This document shows, one piece after another, positions 1 through 8,796 of a stretch of DNA of 39,612 bases. Below the pieces are notes generated by a model. The model was not told the origin of the DNA and searched no databases. It saw only the letters and a program-made list of their open reading frames with translations. How positions within the stretch are numbered: position 1 is the stretch's first letter; every line of letters starts with the position of its first letter. The stretch is from NCBI GenBank assembly GCA_023458095.1, contig JAEXAS010000016.1:1-39612 (forward strand), given 5' to 3'. The DNA is from Actinomycetes bacterium (GTDB taxonomy: Bacteria; Actinomycetota; Actinomycetes; Propionibacteriales; Propionibacteriaceae). The position numbers were made by a program, and so were the translations under genes.

Positions 1-106
<106 letters not shown>

Positions 107-141
107 CTTTCGCTTCTCAGCGTCAGGAAAGGTCCAGAGAA

Positions 142-174
<33 letters not shown>

Positions 175-290
175 GCGCATTCCACCGCTCCACCGGGAAT
201 TCCATTCTCCCCTACCTTCCTCTAGTCAGCCCGTATCGAAAGCAGGCTCAGGGTTGAGCCCTGAGTTTTCACTTCCGACGTGACAGACCG

Positions 291-396
<106 letters not shown>

Positions 397-486
397 GAAA
401 TCCTTCGTCCCTGCTGAAAGCGGTTTACAACCCGAAGGCCTTCGTCCCGCACGCGGCGTTGCTGCGTCAGGGTTTCCCCCATTGCG

Positions 487-527
<41 letters not shown>

Positions 528-852
528 ATCTCAGTCCCAGTGTGGCCGGTCGCCCTCTCAGGCCGGCTACCCGTCGACGCCTTGGTGAGCCGTTACCTCA
601 CCAACAAGCTGATAGGCCGCGAGCCCATCCTTGACCGTCGGAGCTTTCTACCTCAGCAGATGCCTGCCGAGGTAAGTATCCGGTATTAGCAGCTGTTTCC
701 AACTGTTATCCCAGAGTCAAGGGTAGGTTGCTCACGTGTTACTCACCCGTTCGCCACTGATCCGCAGAGCAAGCTCTGCTTCACCGTTCGACTTGCATGT
801 GTTAAGCACGCCGCCAGCGTTCGTCCTGAGCCAGGATCAAACTCTCCGTTGA

Positions 853-1114
853 AAAATTTCGGTGTGGGCTTACGCCCGTTACCGTCAACTTCAGTTTGAT
901 TCTGACGCAGACCATTGCTGGTCTGTATCAATAATCAAAGGAATCCGTTTCGTGATGTGTTTCTGCTTTCGCTTCGCACACCCCGATACGGGGTTTTGTT
1001 CGCACTCCGAGGAGTGCATTATTGTGCATTGACTTTTAAGCACGCTGTTGAGTTCTCAAGTTTCGGGTGCGCTCCTCGCTTTGGCTCTCACCGCCGCTTG
1101 GGGCAACTCGACTT
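853..1114 (-). promoter_or_regulatory. rrn leader with processing and antitermination elements
   Basis: The stretch between the rrn promoter and the 16S 5' end holds the conserved actinobacterial rrn string CTTGAGAACTCAACAGCGTGC at about 1063-1043, linked to antitermination and processing. Several hairpins follow: GCACTCC/GGAGTGC at 1002-1017, ACCCC/GGGGT at 980-994, and CAGACC/GGTCTG close to the mature 5' end. No protein gene is supported here. Confidence 0.7.
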
Positions 1115-1143
1115 ACTTTACTTGGTCCGTATCCCGTTGTCAA
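1115..1143 (-). promoter_or_regulatory. rrn promoter P1 (16S-proximal)
   Basis: On the minus strand TTGACA (1143-1138), a 17-base spacer and TAAAGT (1120-1115) form a near-consensus sigma-70-type promoter aimed at the 16S gene. The distance to 16S is about 260 nt, which fits an rrn leader. Confidence 0.8.
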
Positions 1144-1306
1144 ATCGGGATTCAGGCCTTCGAACCTGGCCGCGACGATCACCGGATCTGGTGGCTTCTG
1201 GCATGAAGACACACCGCATCCGAGATATCTTGGTTGGGTTCGGCGCCCCGATCCGTCCGTTCCAGCTTCTTGCTGTCTCGTCCGCCTCACCGGCAGCGCT
1301 CGATGA

Positions 1307-1336
1307 ACATTACGCGGTTGGGCCTAGCGGGGTCAA
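1307..1336 (-). promoter_or_regulatory. rrn promoter P2 (distal)
   Basis: TTGACC (1336-1331), an 18-base spacer and TAATGT (1312-1307) on the minus strand make a second rrn promoter about 190 nt upstream of P1. A 12-bp perfect palindrome, ACGCCCGGGCGT at 1346-1357, lies between the tyrS stop and this -35 and may separate the two units. Confidence 0.65.
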
Positions 1337-1369
1337 ATCGGCCTGACGCCCGGGCGTGTCCCACTCTCA

Positions 1370-2641
1370 CTAGGGCAAACGGGCGATTTTGAGGCTCCCG
1401 ACGGTCTTCCGGCCGCGACGAACGACAACAAAGTTTCCGGGCAGGAGATCTTCCGCACCGATGAGTCGATCGACCTGGGTCACCTTTTGGTTGTTCAGAT
1501 AGGCACCACCCTCTTCGATGGCGCGCCGTGCAGCGCCCTTGCTGGCCACCACACCGGACTGCACGAGGAGGTCGACAAAGGCCAGCGACTCGCCTGGATC
1601 ACTCAGGTGCACTCCCCCGAGTTCAGCGTGCACCGCGGCCAGGACGTCGGGGCTCAAGGCGCGCAACTCCCCACTACCGAAAATCGCCGCAGCAGCTGCT
1701 GTCGCTGATTCACGCTCCTGTCTGGAATGCACGAGGTCGGTGATGTCATCGGCCAGGGCGCGCTGGGCGATCCGGCGATGGGGTGCTTCGGCCTGCTCAC
1801 GCAGCACCTCGTCGATCTCTTCCTTGCTGCGTTCGGAGAAGATGCGCAGGTAGGTGCCCACCATGGCGTCCTCAGCGTTCAAGAAGAACTGGTGGAAGGC
1901 GTAGGGACTCGTCATCGCCGGATCCAGCCACACAGTGCCCGATTCGGTCTTGCCGAACTTGGTGCCATCGGCCTTCGTGAGCAGCGGCGTGGCCAGTGCG
2001 TGAGCCTTGCCCCCGTCTGCACGACGGATCAACTCGACTCCGGAGGTGAGATTGCCCCATTGGTCAGAACCCCCGGTTTGCATCGTGACGCCGTGACGGC
2101 GGTACAGCTCCAGAAAGTCCAAGGACTGCAGAAGCATGTAGGAGAACTCGGTGTAGGAGATTCCCGTCTCCAGACGCGCCTTCACCACCTCGCGATCCAG
2201 CATGCGGTTGATGCTGAAGTGTTTACCGATGTCGCGAAGGAAGTCCAGCGTGCTCAGTTCGGCGGTCCAGTCGTAGTTGTTGACGACGGTGGCTGCAGCC
2301 GGCCCGTCGAAGTCGACGAACTTGCTCACCTGGCCGCGAATCCGCTCCACCCATTCGTGAACCACGTCTTTCGGGTTCAGATTGCGCTCGCTGGACTGTT
2401 TCGGATCGCCGATCAGACCGGTGGAGCCACCCACCAACAGGAACGGGCGGTGCCCGTGGGCCTGCAGCCGACGCGCCAGCATCAGTTGCACAAGGTTCCC
2501 CATGTGGATGCTCGGCGCGGTGGGATCGAAACCGACGTAGGACTTCACCTGCCCCTCATCCAGGGCCGCACTCAACGCGTCCAGATCGGTGCTGTGGGCG
2601 ACGAACCCACGCCAGGTCAGTTCAGTAAGCAAGGCGTTCAC
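1370..2641 (-). CDS. tyrS: Tyrosyl-tRNA synthetase
   Basis: Charges tRNA-Tyr with tyrosine in the cytoplasm. The 423-residue product has class I signatures: an HIGH-type HMGN motif at 46-49 after GFDPTAPS, a KMSKS-type KFGKT loop in the middle, and a C-terminal S4-like RNA-binding domain ending the protein. Length fits the bacterial TyrRS family. The GTG start at 2641 matches family N-termini (VNALLTEL...); the frame is open 52 codons further upstream, but that stretch is Arg/His/Pro-rich and unlike TyrRS. TAGGCT lies 8 nt before the GTG, with no ribosome-binding site, so a leaderless transcript is likely. The stop is only 34 bp from the rrn P2 -35. Confidence 0.95.
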   Translation of the reverse strand: MNALLTELTWRGFVAHSTDLDALSAALDEGQVKSYVGFDPTAPSIHMGNLVQLMLARRLQAHGHRPFLLVGGSTGLIGDPKQSSERNLNPKDVVHEWVERIRGQVSKFVDFDGPAAATVVNNYDWTAELSTLDFLRDIGKHFSINRMLDREVVKARLETGISYTEFSYMLLQSLDFLELYRRHGVTMQTGGSDQWGNLTSGVELIRRADGGKAHALATPLLTKADGTKFGKTESGTVWLDPAMTSPYAFHQFFLNAEDAMVGTYLRIFSERSKEEIDEVLREQAEAPHRRIAQRALADDITDLVHSRQERESATAAAAAIFGSGELRALSPDVLAAVHAELGGVHLSDPGESLAFVDLLVQSGVVASKGAARRAIEEGGAYLNNQKVTQVDRLIGAEDLLPGNFVVVRRGRKTVGSLKIARLP

Positions 2642-2649
2642 AAGGCGCA

Positions 2650-2655
2650 AGCCTA
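2650..2655 (-). promoter_or_regulatory. -10 element for leaderless tyrS transcript
   Basis: TAGGCT on the minus strand ends 8 nt before the tyrS GTG, so the predicted transcription start falls on or next to the start codon. The same arrangement recurs before hisE and mshC. Confidence 0.45.
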
Positions 2656-2718
2656 ATGCGACCCAGCGCGCAGCCCGGTCAGGGTGGCGCTGTCGGTACC
2701 GGCGGCTAGGTTGTCGCC

Positions 2719-3045
2719 ATGCCGTCGTTTCGGGCCAGTGTGGCTGTGTGCAGGACCCATGCCGGCGTTTCCCCACCGGCAGTGCTGGAGGCCGCAAGGG
2801 CGGGGGTGGCCGCGCAATGGCATGTCGAGGACGCCTTCATTGACGCGAGTGCCTTGCTGCGGACCGGGCTGCCCCGAGTGATGATTCGCTTCGTCGTGGC
2901 GGCTTCCCATGACGAGGCAGAGGATGCCGAAGCCCGCGCCGCCGCCAAGGCGATGGCCGCTCAGGTCGGAAAGATCGCCGACTGGCAGGCACTGACCGTG
3001 TTTCGTCGCGTCAAGGGACGCTGGGTCAATCTCAGCGATCTGTGA
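2719..3045 (+). CDS. Conserved-looking small protein of unknown function
   Basis: A 108-residue soluble, Ala/Val-rich protein without signal peptide or membrane segment. I do not recognise the family. Features include an acidic DEAEDAEARAAAKAMAAQ helix at about 70-90 and a C-terminal FRRVKGRWVNLSDL that looks like a folded strand-turn. It reads divergently from tyrS with 77 bp between start codons. TAGGTT at 2707-2712 lies 6 nt before the ATG, as expected of a leaderless promoter. Composition and the promoter support a real gene; the overlapping minus-strand frames look like shadows. Confidence 0.7.
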   Translation: MPSFRASVAVCRTHAGVSPPAVLEAARAGVAAQWHVEDAFIDASALLRTGLPRVMIRFVVAASHDEAEDAEARAAAKAMAAQVGKIADWQALTVFRRVKGRWVNLSDL

Positions 3046-3155
3046 GGCCCGCCCCACCACGGCCACCAGCGCCACCCGGAGAGGCTCGTTACTCCCACGG
3101 GGTATGACGGCGAACCAGGACTGCTTCGGTTCAGCAGACGGGAGAGTGCGAGGGC

Positions 3156-3650
3156 TCAGCGGGCCTCATCGATGGCGATGAGCTCCATCTCGATCTTCTG
3201 CCAGGGATAGCCTTCGAAGTCGATCGGCACCGGCGGCTGCTCGCTGAACCCAAGGCTGCGATACAGCTTCAGGGCAGGCAGATTGTGGGTGTAGACGCCC
3301 AGCGTCAGTCGTCGCGGTCCGTGTCGCCGGTCAGCTTCCCGGATCAACTGTTCCATCAGCCGTCGGCCCCAGCCGGCTCCGCGCCGCTGCGGATCGACCA
3401 GGATCCAACCAAGCCGCACGCTGTCTTGATAGCGCCGAAGGGTACCGAAGGCCACTGGCCGGCCCGCATCGAGCAACACGGCGGCAAAGCGCTCGACGCC
3501 GCTGATCGGGCCCATGAGTTGATCGACCGTCAGCGGCCAGTGCAGCGTCGGCCCGGCGATCACCGCCAATTCTTCAGCCGAGTGCACCCATTCCACGATG
3601 ATCGCGGCCAGATCGGCGTCAAGGGCGACGAGCCCGTCGGGGCTGCTCAC
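3156..3650 (-). CDS. GNAT-family N-acetyltransferase
   Basis: A 164-residue acetyl-CoA-dependent N-acetyltransferase; substrate unknown. The family's acetyl-CoA loop is visible as VDPQRRGAGWGRRL (about 86-99), preceded by the beta-4 strand and followed by the motif-B region NLPALKLYRSLGF. The GTG start overlaps the argH stop as GTGA, so it is the last gene of the arg operon and likely translationally coupled. An acetyltransferase in an arginine operon could suggest a glutamate N-acetyltransferase, but the sequence shows nothing specific to ArgA and argJ is present, so this is only a possibility. Confidence 0.88.
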   Translation of the reverse strand: MSSPDGLVALDADLAAIIVEWVHSAEELAVIAGPTLHWPLTVDQLMGPISGVERFAAVLLDAGRPVAFGTLRRYQDSVRLGWILVDPQRRGAGWGRRLMEQLIREADRRHGPRRLTLGVYTHNLPALKLYRSLGFSEQPPVPIDFEGYPWQKIEMELIAIDEAR

Positions 3651-5044
3651 AATCGCAGCCCGGCACGCACTTCGGTCAGTTGGTGCTGTACTTGATCGGG
3701 CGCCGTACCGCCACGTCCGTTCCGCGAAGCCACCGAGCCCTGAACCGTCAGCACGCCCAGCACCTCAGGCGACAGCGCCGCCGAGATCTCGGCCAGTTGT
3801 TCCGTAGTGAGGTCGGCGAGTTCCTGGTCGTGGCTTTCGCAGTACTTCACACAGGCACCGGCGATCTCGTGGGCCTGCGCGAAGGGCACCCGCTGGCGTA
3901 CCAGCCAATCGGCGACATCGGTAGCCAAGGAAAACCCCTTGGGGGCCAACTCGACCATCCGCGCGTGGTTGAAACGCAGCGTCGCGATCATGCCGGTGAC
4001 CGCAGGCAGCAGCACCCGCAGTTGGTCCAGACCGTCGAAGATCGGCTCCTTGTCCTCCTGCAGATCACGGTTATAGGCCAGCGGCAGCCCCTTGCAGGTG
4101 GCCAGCAGGCCACTGAGATTGCCGATGAGACGTCCGGCCTTGCCGCGAGCGAGCTCGGCGACGTCGGGGTTCTTCTTCTGCGGCATGATCGACGAGCCGG
4201 TGGACCAGGCATCATCCAAGGTGGCGAAACCGAATTCGGCGGTGCACCACAAGATCACGTCCTCACTGAGCCGAGACAGGTCGACCCCGATCTGGGCCAA
4301 CACGTAGGCCTCCTCGGCCACAAGGTCACGGGCCGCCGTGCCGTCGATGCTGTTCGGCACCGAGGACGCGAACCCCAACTCGTGGGCGACCAGCTCAGGA
4401 TCCAACCCCAAGGACGTACCAGCGAGGGCACCCGAACCGTAGGGGCTCACGGCGAGGCGAGCATCCAGATCGGCCAAACGCTGCCGATCACGCACCAACG
4501 GCCAGGCATGGGCGAGCAGATGATGACTCAGCAGCACCGGCTGGGCTGACTGCAAATGGGTGCGACCGGGCATGATCGCGCCGAGATTGGCCTCGGCCTG
4601 ATCAGCCAGTGCGGCGATCAGGGCGCTCAGGTCGGCGTCCAAGATCGTGTTGGCATCACGCAGATAGGCCCGGATGAGCGTGGCGATCTGGTCGTTGCGG
4701 GAACGTCCGGCGCGCAGCCGTCCGCCCAGGTCAGGACCGACTTCGGCGATCAGCAGGCGCTCGAGGGCGCCGTGCACGTCCTCGTCGGTGTCGGCCGGTT
4801 GGGCCTCACCGGAGGTAACCTTGGCCAGCAGCCGATCCAGGCCGGCGACCATCTGGGAGTATTCGGCATCGGTGAGCAGTCCTGCGGCATGCAGTGCCTT
4901 GGCGTGGGCCTTCGACCCGGCCAGATCGTGGGCGGCAAGTCGCCAATCGAACTGAGTGGACTTGCTCAAGGCGAACATCGCCTCGGCCGGCCCGCCGGCA
5001 AAACGGCCACCCCACAACCGCCCGGACTCAGTGGCGTCACTCAT
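3647..5044 (-). CDS. argH: Argininosuccinate lyase
   Basis: Splits argininosuccinate to arginine and fumarate, the last step of arginine synthesis. The 465-residue product carries the fumarase/aspartase superfamily signature GSSIMPQKKNPD at about 275-286 and the GRTHLQSAQP region at about 150-160 that holds the catalytic His. Length matches the family. The ATG overlaps the argR stop (ATGA) and its own stop overlaps the GNAT start (GTGA). argG, which makes its substrate and normally lies directly upstream, is absent here. Confidence 0.97.
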   Translation of the reverse strand: MSDATESGRLWGGRFAGGPAEAMFALSKSTQFDWRLAAHDLAGSKAHAKALHAAGLLTDAEYSQMVAGLDRLLAKVTSGEAQPADTDEDVHGALERLLIAEVGPDLGGRLRAGRSRNDQIATLIRAYLRDANTILDADLSALIAALADQAEANLGAIMPGRTHLQSAQPVLLSHHLLAHAWPLVRDRQRLADLDARLAVSPYGSGALAGTSLGLDPELVAHELGFASSVPNSIDGTAARDLVAEEAYVLAQIGVDLSRLSEDVILWCTAEFGFATLDDAWSTGSSIMPQKKNPDVAELARGKAGRLIGNLSGLLATCKGLPLAYNRDLQEDKEPIFDGLDQLRVLLPAVTGMIATLRFNHARMVELAPKGFSLATDVADWLVRQRVPFAQAHEIAGACVKYCESHDQELADLTTEQLAEISAALSPEVLGVLTVQGSVASRNGRGGTAPDQVQHQLTEVRAGLRL

Positions 5045-5556
5045 CGCTGGTCTTCCTCCAATGCTTTGTTCGCAGGCAGGCTCAACAGGGTTTCGGCCAG
5101 GGCCGCTCCCCCGTCGGCATCACGGGAGATCACCACCACGGTGTCGTCCCCGGCGAGCGTACCCAAAATCGAGGACCACCCGACCTTGTCGATGGCCGAG
5201 GCGAAGAACTGCGCCGCCCCGGGCGGGGTGTGCAGGACGGCCAGATTCGCCGACCCTTCGGCTGACAGCAGCAGTTCGCCACACAGCCGGGTCAACCGCG
5301 CGGTGGCAGCCGGGCTTCCGGTGACGTGCTCCCCGGCGAGCAGCGCATAGGCGAACTCGCCGGTGGCGGTTCGGACGCGTACCGCGCCCAGTTCGACCAG
5401 ATCCTTGCTCAAGGTGCCCTGGGAGACGGCAAACCCTGACTCGGCCAGGCGGGCGGCCAGTTCGGTCTGCGAGCCGATGGTTTCCCGCTCGATCAAGGTG
5501 GCGATTTGGGAATGCCGAGCGCTCTTGGTCAGCGGAGCCTTCACCGCTTCGGTCAT
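5041..5556 (-). CDS. argR: Arginine repressor ArgR
   Basis: Arginine-responsive hexameric regulator of arginine genes. The 171-residue product has an N-terminal winged helix (about 15-80: ARHSQIATLIE...GSQTELAARL...VSQGTLSKDL, the recognition helix region) and a C-terminal arginine-binding/oligomerisation domain with the loop GTLAGDDTVVVISRD near 133-147. It is sandwiched between argD and argH with ATGA overlaps at both ends. Its likely targets include the two dyads over the argC promoter at 9825-9858. Confidence 0.95.
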   Translation of the reverse strand: MTEAVKAPLTKSARHSQIATLIERETIGSQTELAARLAESGFAVSQGTLSKDLVELGAVRVRTATGEFAYALLAGEHVTGSPAATARLTRLCGELLLSAEGSANLAVLHTPPGAAQFFASAIDKVGWSSILGTLAGDDTVVVISRDADGGAALAETLLSLPANKALEEDQR

Positions 5557-6758
5557 GTCGCCTCCAACAAGGCCGGCAGCGCCGCCACAAACTCGTCCAG
5601 TTGGCCGTCTGTGATGATCAGCGGGGGCACCAGCCGGATCACCGTGGGCCGCGGCGCGTTGATCACGAAGCCAGCGGCCAGCGCCGCCTGGACCACCGCA
5701 GGTGCCTTCGGCTCGGTGAGCACGATGCCGCGCAGCAACCCGCGGCCACGGACGTGATCGATGCCGGGATGTTCCAAAGCCATGATGTTGGCCGCCAGCC
5801 GATCGCCGACAGCCCGCACATGGTCCAGCAGACCGTCGCGCTCAATGATGCCCAGCACCGCCAGGCCCGCCGCAGCCGCTACCGGATTGCCACCGAAAGT
5901 GGTGCCGTGAGTCCCCGGGCCCAGCATGGTGGCCGCAGGTCCGGTAGCCACACAGGCACCGATGGGGAACCCATTGCCCAGCCCCTTGGCGAAGGTGACG
6001 ATATCGGCGGTCACGCCTGAGGCCGAACTGGCCAGCCAGTCGCCGCAGCGCCCGATGCCGGTCTGCACCTCGTCGAACCACAGCAGGGCACCGGCGTCGG
6101 CGGTGATGCGCCGTGCCGCCGCCAGGAACCCGTCGGGGGGTTCGATCACCCCATTCTCGCCTTGGATGGGCTCGATGATCACTGCCGCAGTGGTGGCGTC
6201 GACAGCCGCCGCGAGGGCGGTCACATCGCCGTAAGGAACGAAGGTCACCTCACCGGGCAGCGGTTCGAACGGTTCGCGGTATTTCGGGTTCGAGGTCAGC
6301 GCCAAGGCGCCGAGGCTGCGTCCATGGAAGGACCCCTCCATCGCGATCAACCGGGTGCGTCCGGTCATCCGAGTGAGTTTGAAGCCGGCTTCGTTGGCCT
6401 CGGTGCCGGAATTGGTGAAGAACACCCGAGCCGGCAGGCCCGGCGCATTCACCGTGACCAGGGCGTCCAGCTTCTCCGCCAGGGCGACCTGAGTCGGGGT
6501 GGCGAAGAAATTCGAGACGTGGCCCAGCGTGGACAGCTGCGCTGAGATCGCACCGGTCACCTGAGGATGGGCGTGACCCAACGCCGTCACTGCGATGCCC
6601 GCCAGCAGATCCAGGTAACGCCTGCCATCGGCGTCCCACAGGTAGGCACCCTCGCCACGCACGAAAGCTCGCGACGGCGGGCCGAAAGTGTTCATCAGCG
6701 ATCCGCTGTACCGCGCGATCAATTCGGGCTGGGTGCCGATGGTGACCGGAACGCTCAT
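5553..6758 (-). CDS. argD: Acetylornithine aminotransferase
   Basis: PLP enzyme that transaminates N-acetylglutamate semialdehyde to N-acetylornithine. The 401-residue product shows class III aminotransferase features: the FFTNSGTEANEAGFKL block, the Asp of WFDEVQTGIGR, and the PLP lysine in TFAKGLGNGFPIGA. The ATG shares one base with the argB stop (TGATG) and the gene's stop overlaps the argR start. It is not followed by argF, unlike many actinobacterial arg clusters. Confidence 0.96.
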   Translation of the reverse strand: MSVPVTIGTQPELIARYSGSLMNTFGPPSRAFVRGEGAYLWDADGRRYLDLLAGIAVTALGHAHPQVTGAISAQLSTLGHVSNFFATPTQVALAEKLDALVTVNAPGLPARVFFTNSGTEANEAGFKLTRMTGRTRLIAMEGSFHGRSLGALALTSNPKYREPFEPLPGEVTFVPYGDVTALAAAVDATTAAVIIEPIQGENGVIEPPDGFLAAARRITADAGALLWFDEVQTGIGRCGDWLASSASGVTADIVTFAKGLGNGFPIGACVATGPAATMLGPGTHGTTFGGNPVAAAAGLAVLGIIERDGLLDHVRAVGDRLAANIMALEHPGIDHVRGRGLLRGIVLTEPKAPAVVQAALAAGFVINAPRPTVIRLVPPLIITDGQLDEFVAALPALLEAT

Positions 6759-7648
6759 CAGATCAGCTCCCCGATAGCCGAGTGGCCCAACACCATCGTG
6801 CCGTTGCCCTCGTCGGTGAAGATCTCCAGCAGCAGCGAGTGCGGCAGGCGTCCATCGATCACGGTGGCCTTGGGGACACCGTCAAGGACCGCATTCACGC
6901 ACGCCTCCATCTTGGGAATCATCCCCGAGGCCAAAGTGGGCAGCATGGCGGCAAGATCGTCCACGGCGATCTGACGAATCACCTCGTTCGAGTTCGGCCA
7001 ATCTCGATACAAGCCCTCCACATCGGTGAGCATGAGCAACCGCTCGGCCTTCAGCGCCGCGGCCAGAGCACCGGCGGCGGTGTCGGCATTGACGTTGTGA
7101 ACCTGGCCGTCCTCATCGGGAGCAACCGTGGCAATCACCGGGATCCGTCCGGCAGCAACCAGGCCGAGCACATTCTCTGGGCGCACCTCGGCGACCTCTC
7201 CCACCAGACCCAGATCGACTTCTTTGCCGTCGATCATCGCTCCGCGACGCTCAGCGGTAAACAAGCCTGCGTCTTCACCGGAGAGGCCGACCGCCCAGGG
7301 TCCGTGGGCATTGATCAGACCGACCAGTTCCCGGTTCACCTGCCCCATCAGGACCATGCGCACCACGTCCATGGCCTCAGGGGTGGTGACGCGCAGGCCA
7401 CCGCGGAACTCGCTTTCGATACCCAGCCGAGCCAGCATGGCCGAAATCTGGGGACCGCCGCCGTGCACCACGACCGGATGGACACCCACGGTGCGCAGAA
7501 ACACGATGTCGCGAGCGAAGGCGGCCTTCAGTTCGGCGTCGACCATGGCGTTGCCGCCGTACTTGATGACGATGATCTTGCCGACGTAGCGCTCCAGCCA
7601 CGGCAACGCTTCGATCAGAATGGCGGCCTTGTCGGCGGCTTCGGTCAT
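6758..7648 (-). CDS. argB: Acetylglutamate kinase
   Basis: Phosphorylates N-acetylglutamate, usually the arginine-inhibited step. The 296-residue amino-acid-kinase fold protein has the N-terminal IIVIKYGGNAMVD phosphate-binding lysine motif (about 25-37), the VVVHGGGPQIS loop and the ADTAAGALAAALKAERLLMLTDVEG nucleotide region (about 193 onward). The N-terminal helix before the kinase core, typical of arginine-sensitive hexameric forms, is present. The ATG overlaps the argJ stop as ATGA. Confidence 0.96.
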   Translation of the reverse strand: MTEAADKAAILIEALPWLERYVGKIIVIKYGGNAMVDAELKAAFARDIVFLRTVGVHPVVVHGGGPQISAMLARLGIESEFRGGLRVTTPEAMDVVRMVLMGQVNRELVGLINAHGPWAVGLSGEDAGLFTAERRGAMIDGKEVDLGLVGEVAEVRPENVLGLVAAGRIPVIATVAPDEDGQVHNVNADTAAGALAAALKAERLLMLTDVEGLYRDWPNSNEVIRQIAVDDLAAMLPTLASGMIPKMEACVNAVLDGVPKATVIDGRLPHSLLLEIFTDEGNGTMVLGHSAIGELI

Positions 7649-8796
7649 GAGGAGTACTCCGCGTTCTCTTTGACGTAGTCGTAGGTCAGATCGTTGGTCC
7701 AGACCGATGCTGCTGCCTCACCCGCGTGCAGGTTCAGTTCCACCAGCACAGCCCGATCGGTGAGATCGACCGCGCTGCGGTCGGTGCCCAGCTGGCCGTC
7801 AGCGAAGACGGTCACGCCGTTGAAAGCAACATCGACATGCTCGGGGTCATAGGTCGCCGCGACGGTACCGGCTGAGGCCAGCACCCGACCCCAGTTGGGG
7901 TCATTGCCGAAGATGGCGCATTTGAACAGGTTGCTGCGCGCAATCGCCCGGGCCACCAGGAGGGCCTCGTCCTCCGTGACGGCGCCGGTGACCAAAATCT
8001 CGATGTCGTGGGCAGATCCCTCCGCGTCGGACAGCAGTTGATGGGCAAGATCGGTGCAGATTCCGGTCAACGCCTCGGTGAACTCGTCGATATCGGCGAC
8101 GACCGAAGCGCCCGATGCCAGCAGCAACACCGTGTCATTGGTGGACATGCAGCCGTCGGAGTCGGTCCGGTCGAAGCTGGCGGCGGTGGCGGTGCGCAAG
8201 GCCGCATCCAACTGCGCCGAGGTGAGGATGGCATCGGTGGTGATGACGACCAGCATGGTGGCCAGCGCCGGGGCGAGCATGCCCGCGCCCTTGGCCATGC
8301 CACCGACGGTCCAGCCCTGCGGGGAGGTGTGCACCGCTTCTTTGGACACCGTGTCGGTGGTCATGATCGCTTCGGCCGCCGAAGCACCGCCCGCGCTGGA
8401 CTGGTCCTGGGCGGCCAGTTCGATGCCGTTGAGCACCGCATCCATCGGCAGCCGGACGCCGATCAGTCCGGTGGAACAGACCGCGACATCGTTGGTGTCA
8501 CAGCCCACCTCGGCGCCGACCCATTCGGCAGTCTGAACGGTGTCGGCGTAACCGGCATCGCCGGTGCAGGCATTGGCGCCCCCGGAGTTCAAGACCACTG
8601 CGGCCAGGCGACCATCCGCGATCGCCTTCTTCGACCAGACCACCGGTGCGGCGGTGAATCTGTTGGTGGTGAAGACCCCGGCCGCATGGGCCAAGGGTCC
8701 GGTATTGACCACTAACGCCAGGTCGGGTTTGCCGGAGGCTTTGATGCCTGCGACGACTCCGGCGGCGGTGAAGCCTTTAGCTGCTGTGACGCTCAC
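7645..8796 (-). CDS. argJ: Bifunctional ornithine acetyltransferase / N-acetylglutamate synthase
   Basis: Recycles the acetyl group from acetylornithine to glutamate, and in bifunctional forms also uses acetyl-CoA. The 383-residue precursor contains the autocleavage motif KGAGMLAPALATML; the family is cut before the Thr to give alpha and beta chains with Thr as nucleophile. The ending DLTYDYVKENAEYSS is typical. It starts at GTG in a GTGA overlap with argC. With argJ present the cycle needs no argE. Confidence 0.97.
   Translation of the reverse strand: MSVTAAKGFTAAGVVAGIKASGKPDLALVVNTGPLAHAAGVFTTNRFTAAPVVWSKKAIADGRLAAVVLNSGGANACTGDAGYADTVQTAEWVGAEVGCDTNDVAVCSTGLIGVRLPMDAVLNGIELAAQDQSSAGGASAAEAIMTTDTVSKEAVHTSPQGWTVGGMAKGAGMLAPALATMLVVITTDAILTSAQLDAALRTATAASFDRTDSDGCMSTNDTVLLLASGASVVADIDEFTEALTGICTDLAHQLLSDAEGSAHDIEILVTGAVTEDEALLVARAIARSNLFKCAIFGNDPNWGRVLASAGTVAATYDPEHVDVAFNGVTVFADGQLGTDRSAVDLTDRAVLVELNLHAGEAAASVWTNDLTYDYVKENAEYSS

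Noticed and set aside
915..1346. Open frames in the rrn leader
   Set aside because: The region holds rrn promoters and processing signals; the frames have no coding character.
1346..1357. ACGCCCGGGCGT palindrome as terminator of tyrS
   Set aside because: No loop-plus-T-run arrangement; kept only as a note beside rrn P2.
1727..2656. 309-codon plus-strand frame opposite tyrS
   Set aside because: Shadow of tyrS; composition (His/Gln/Gly-rich) is typical of an antisense frame.
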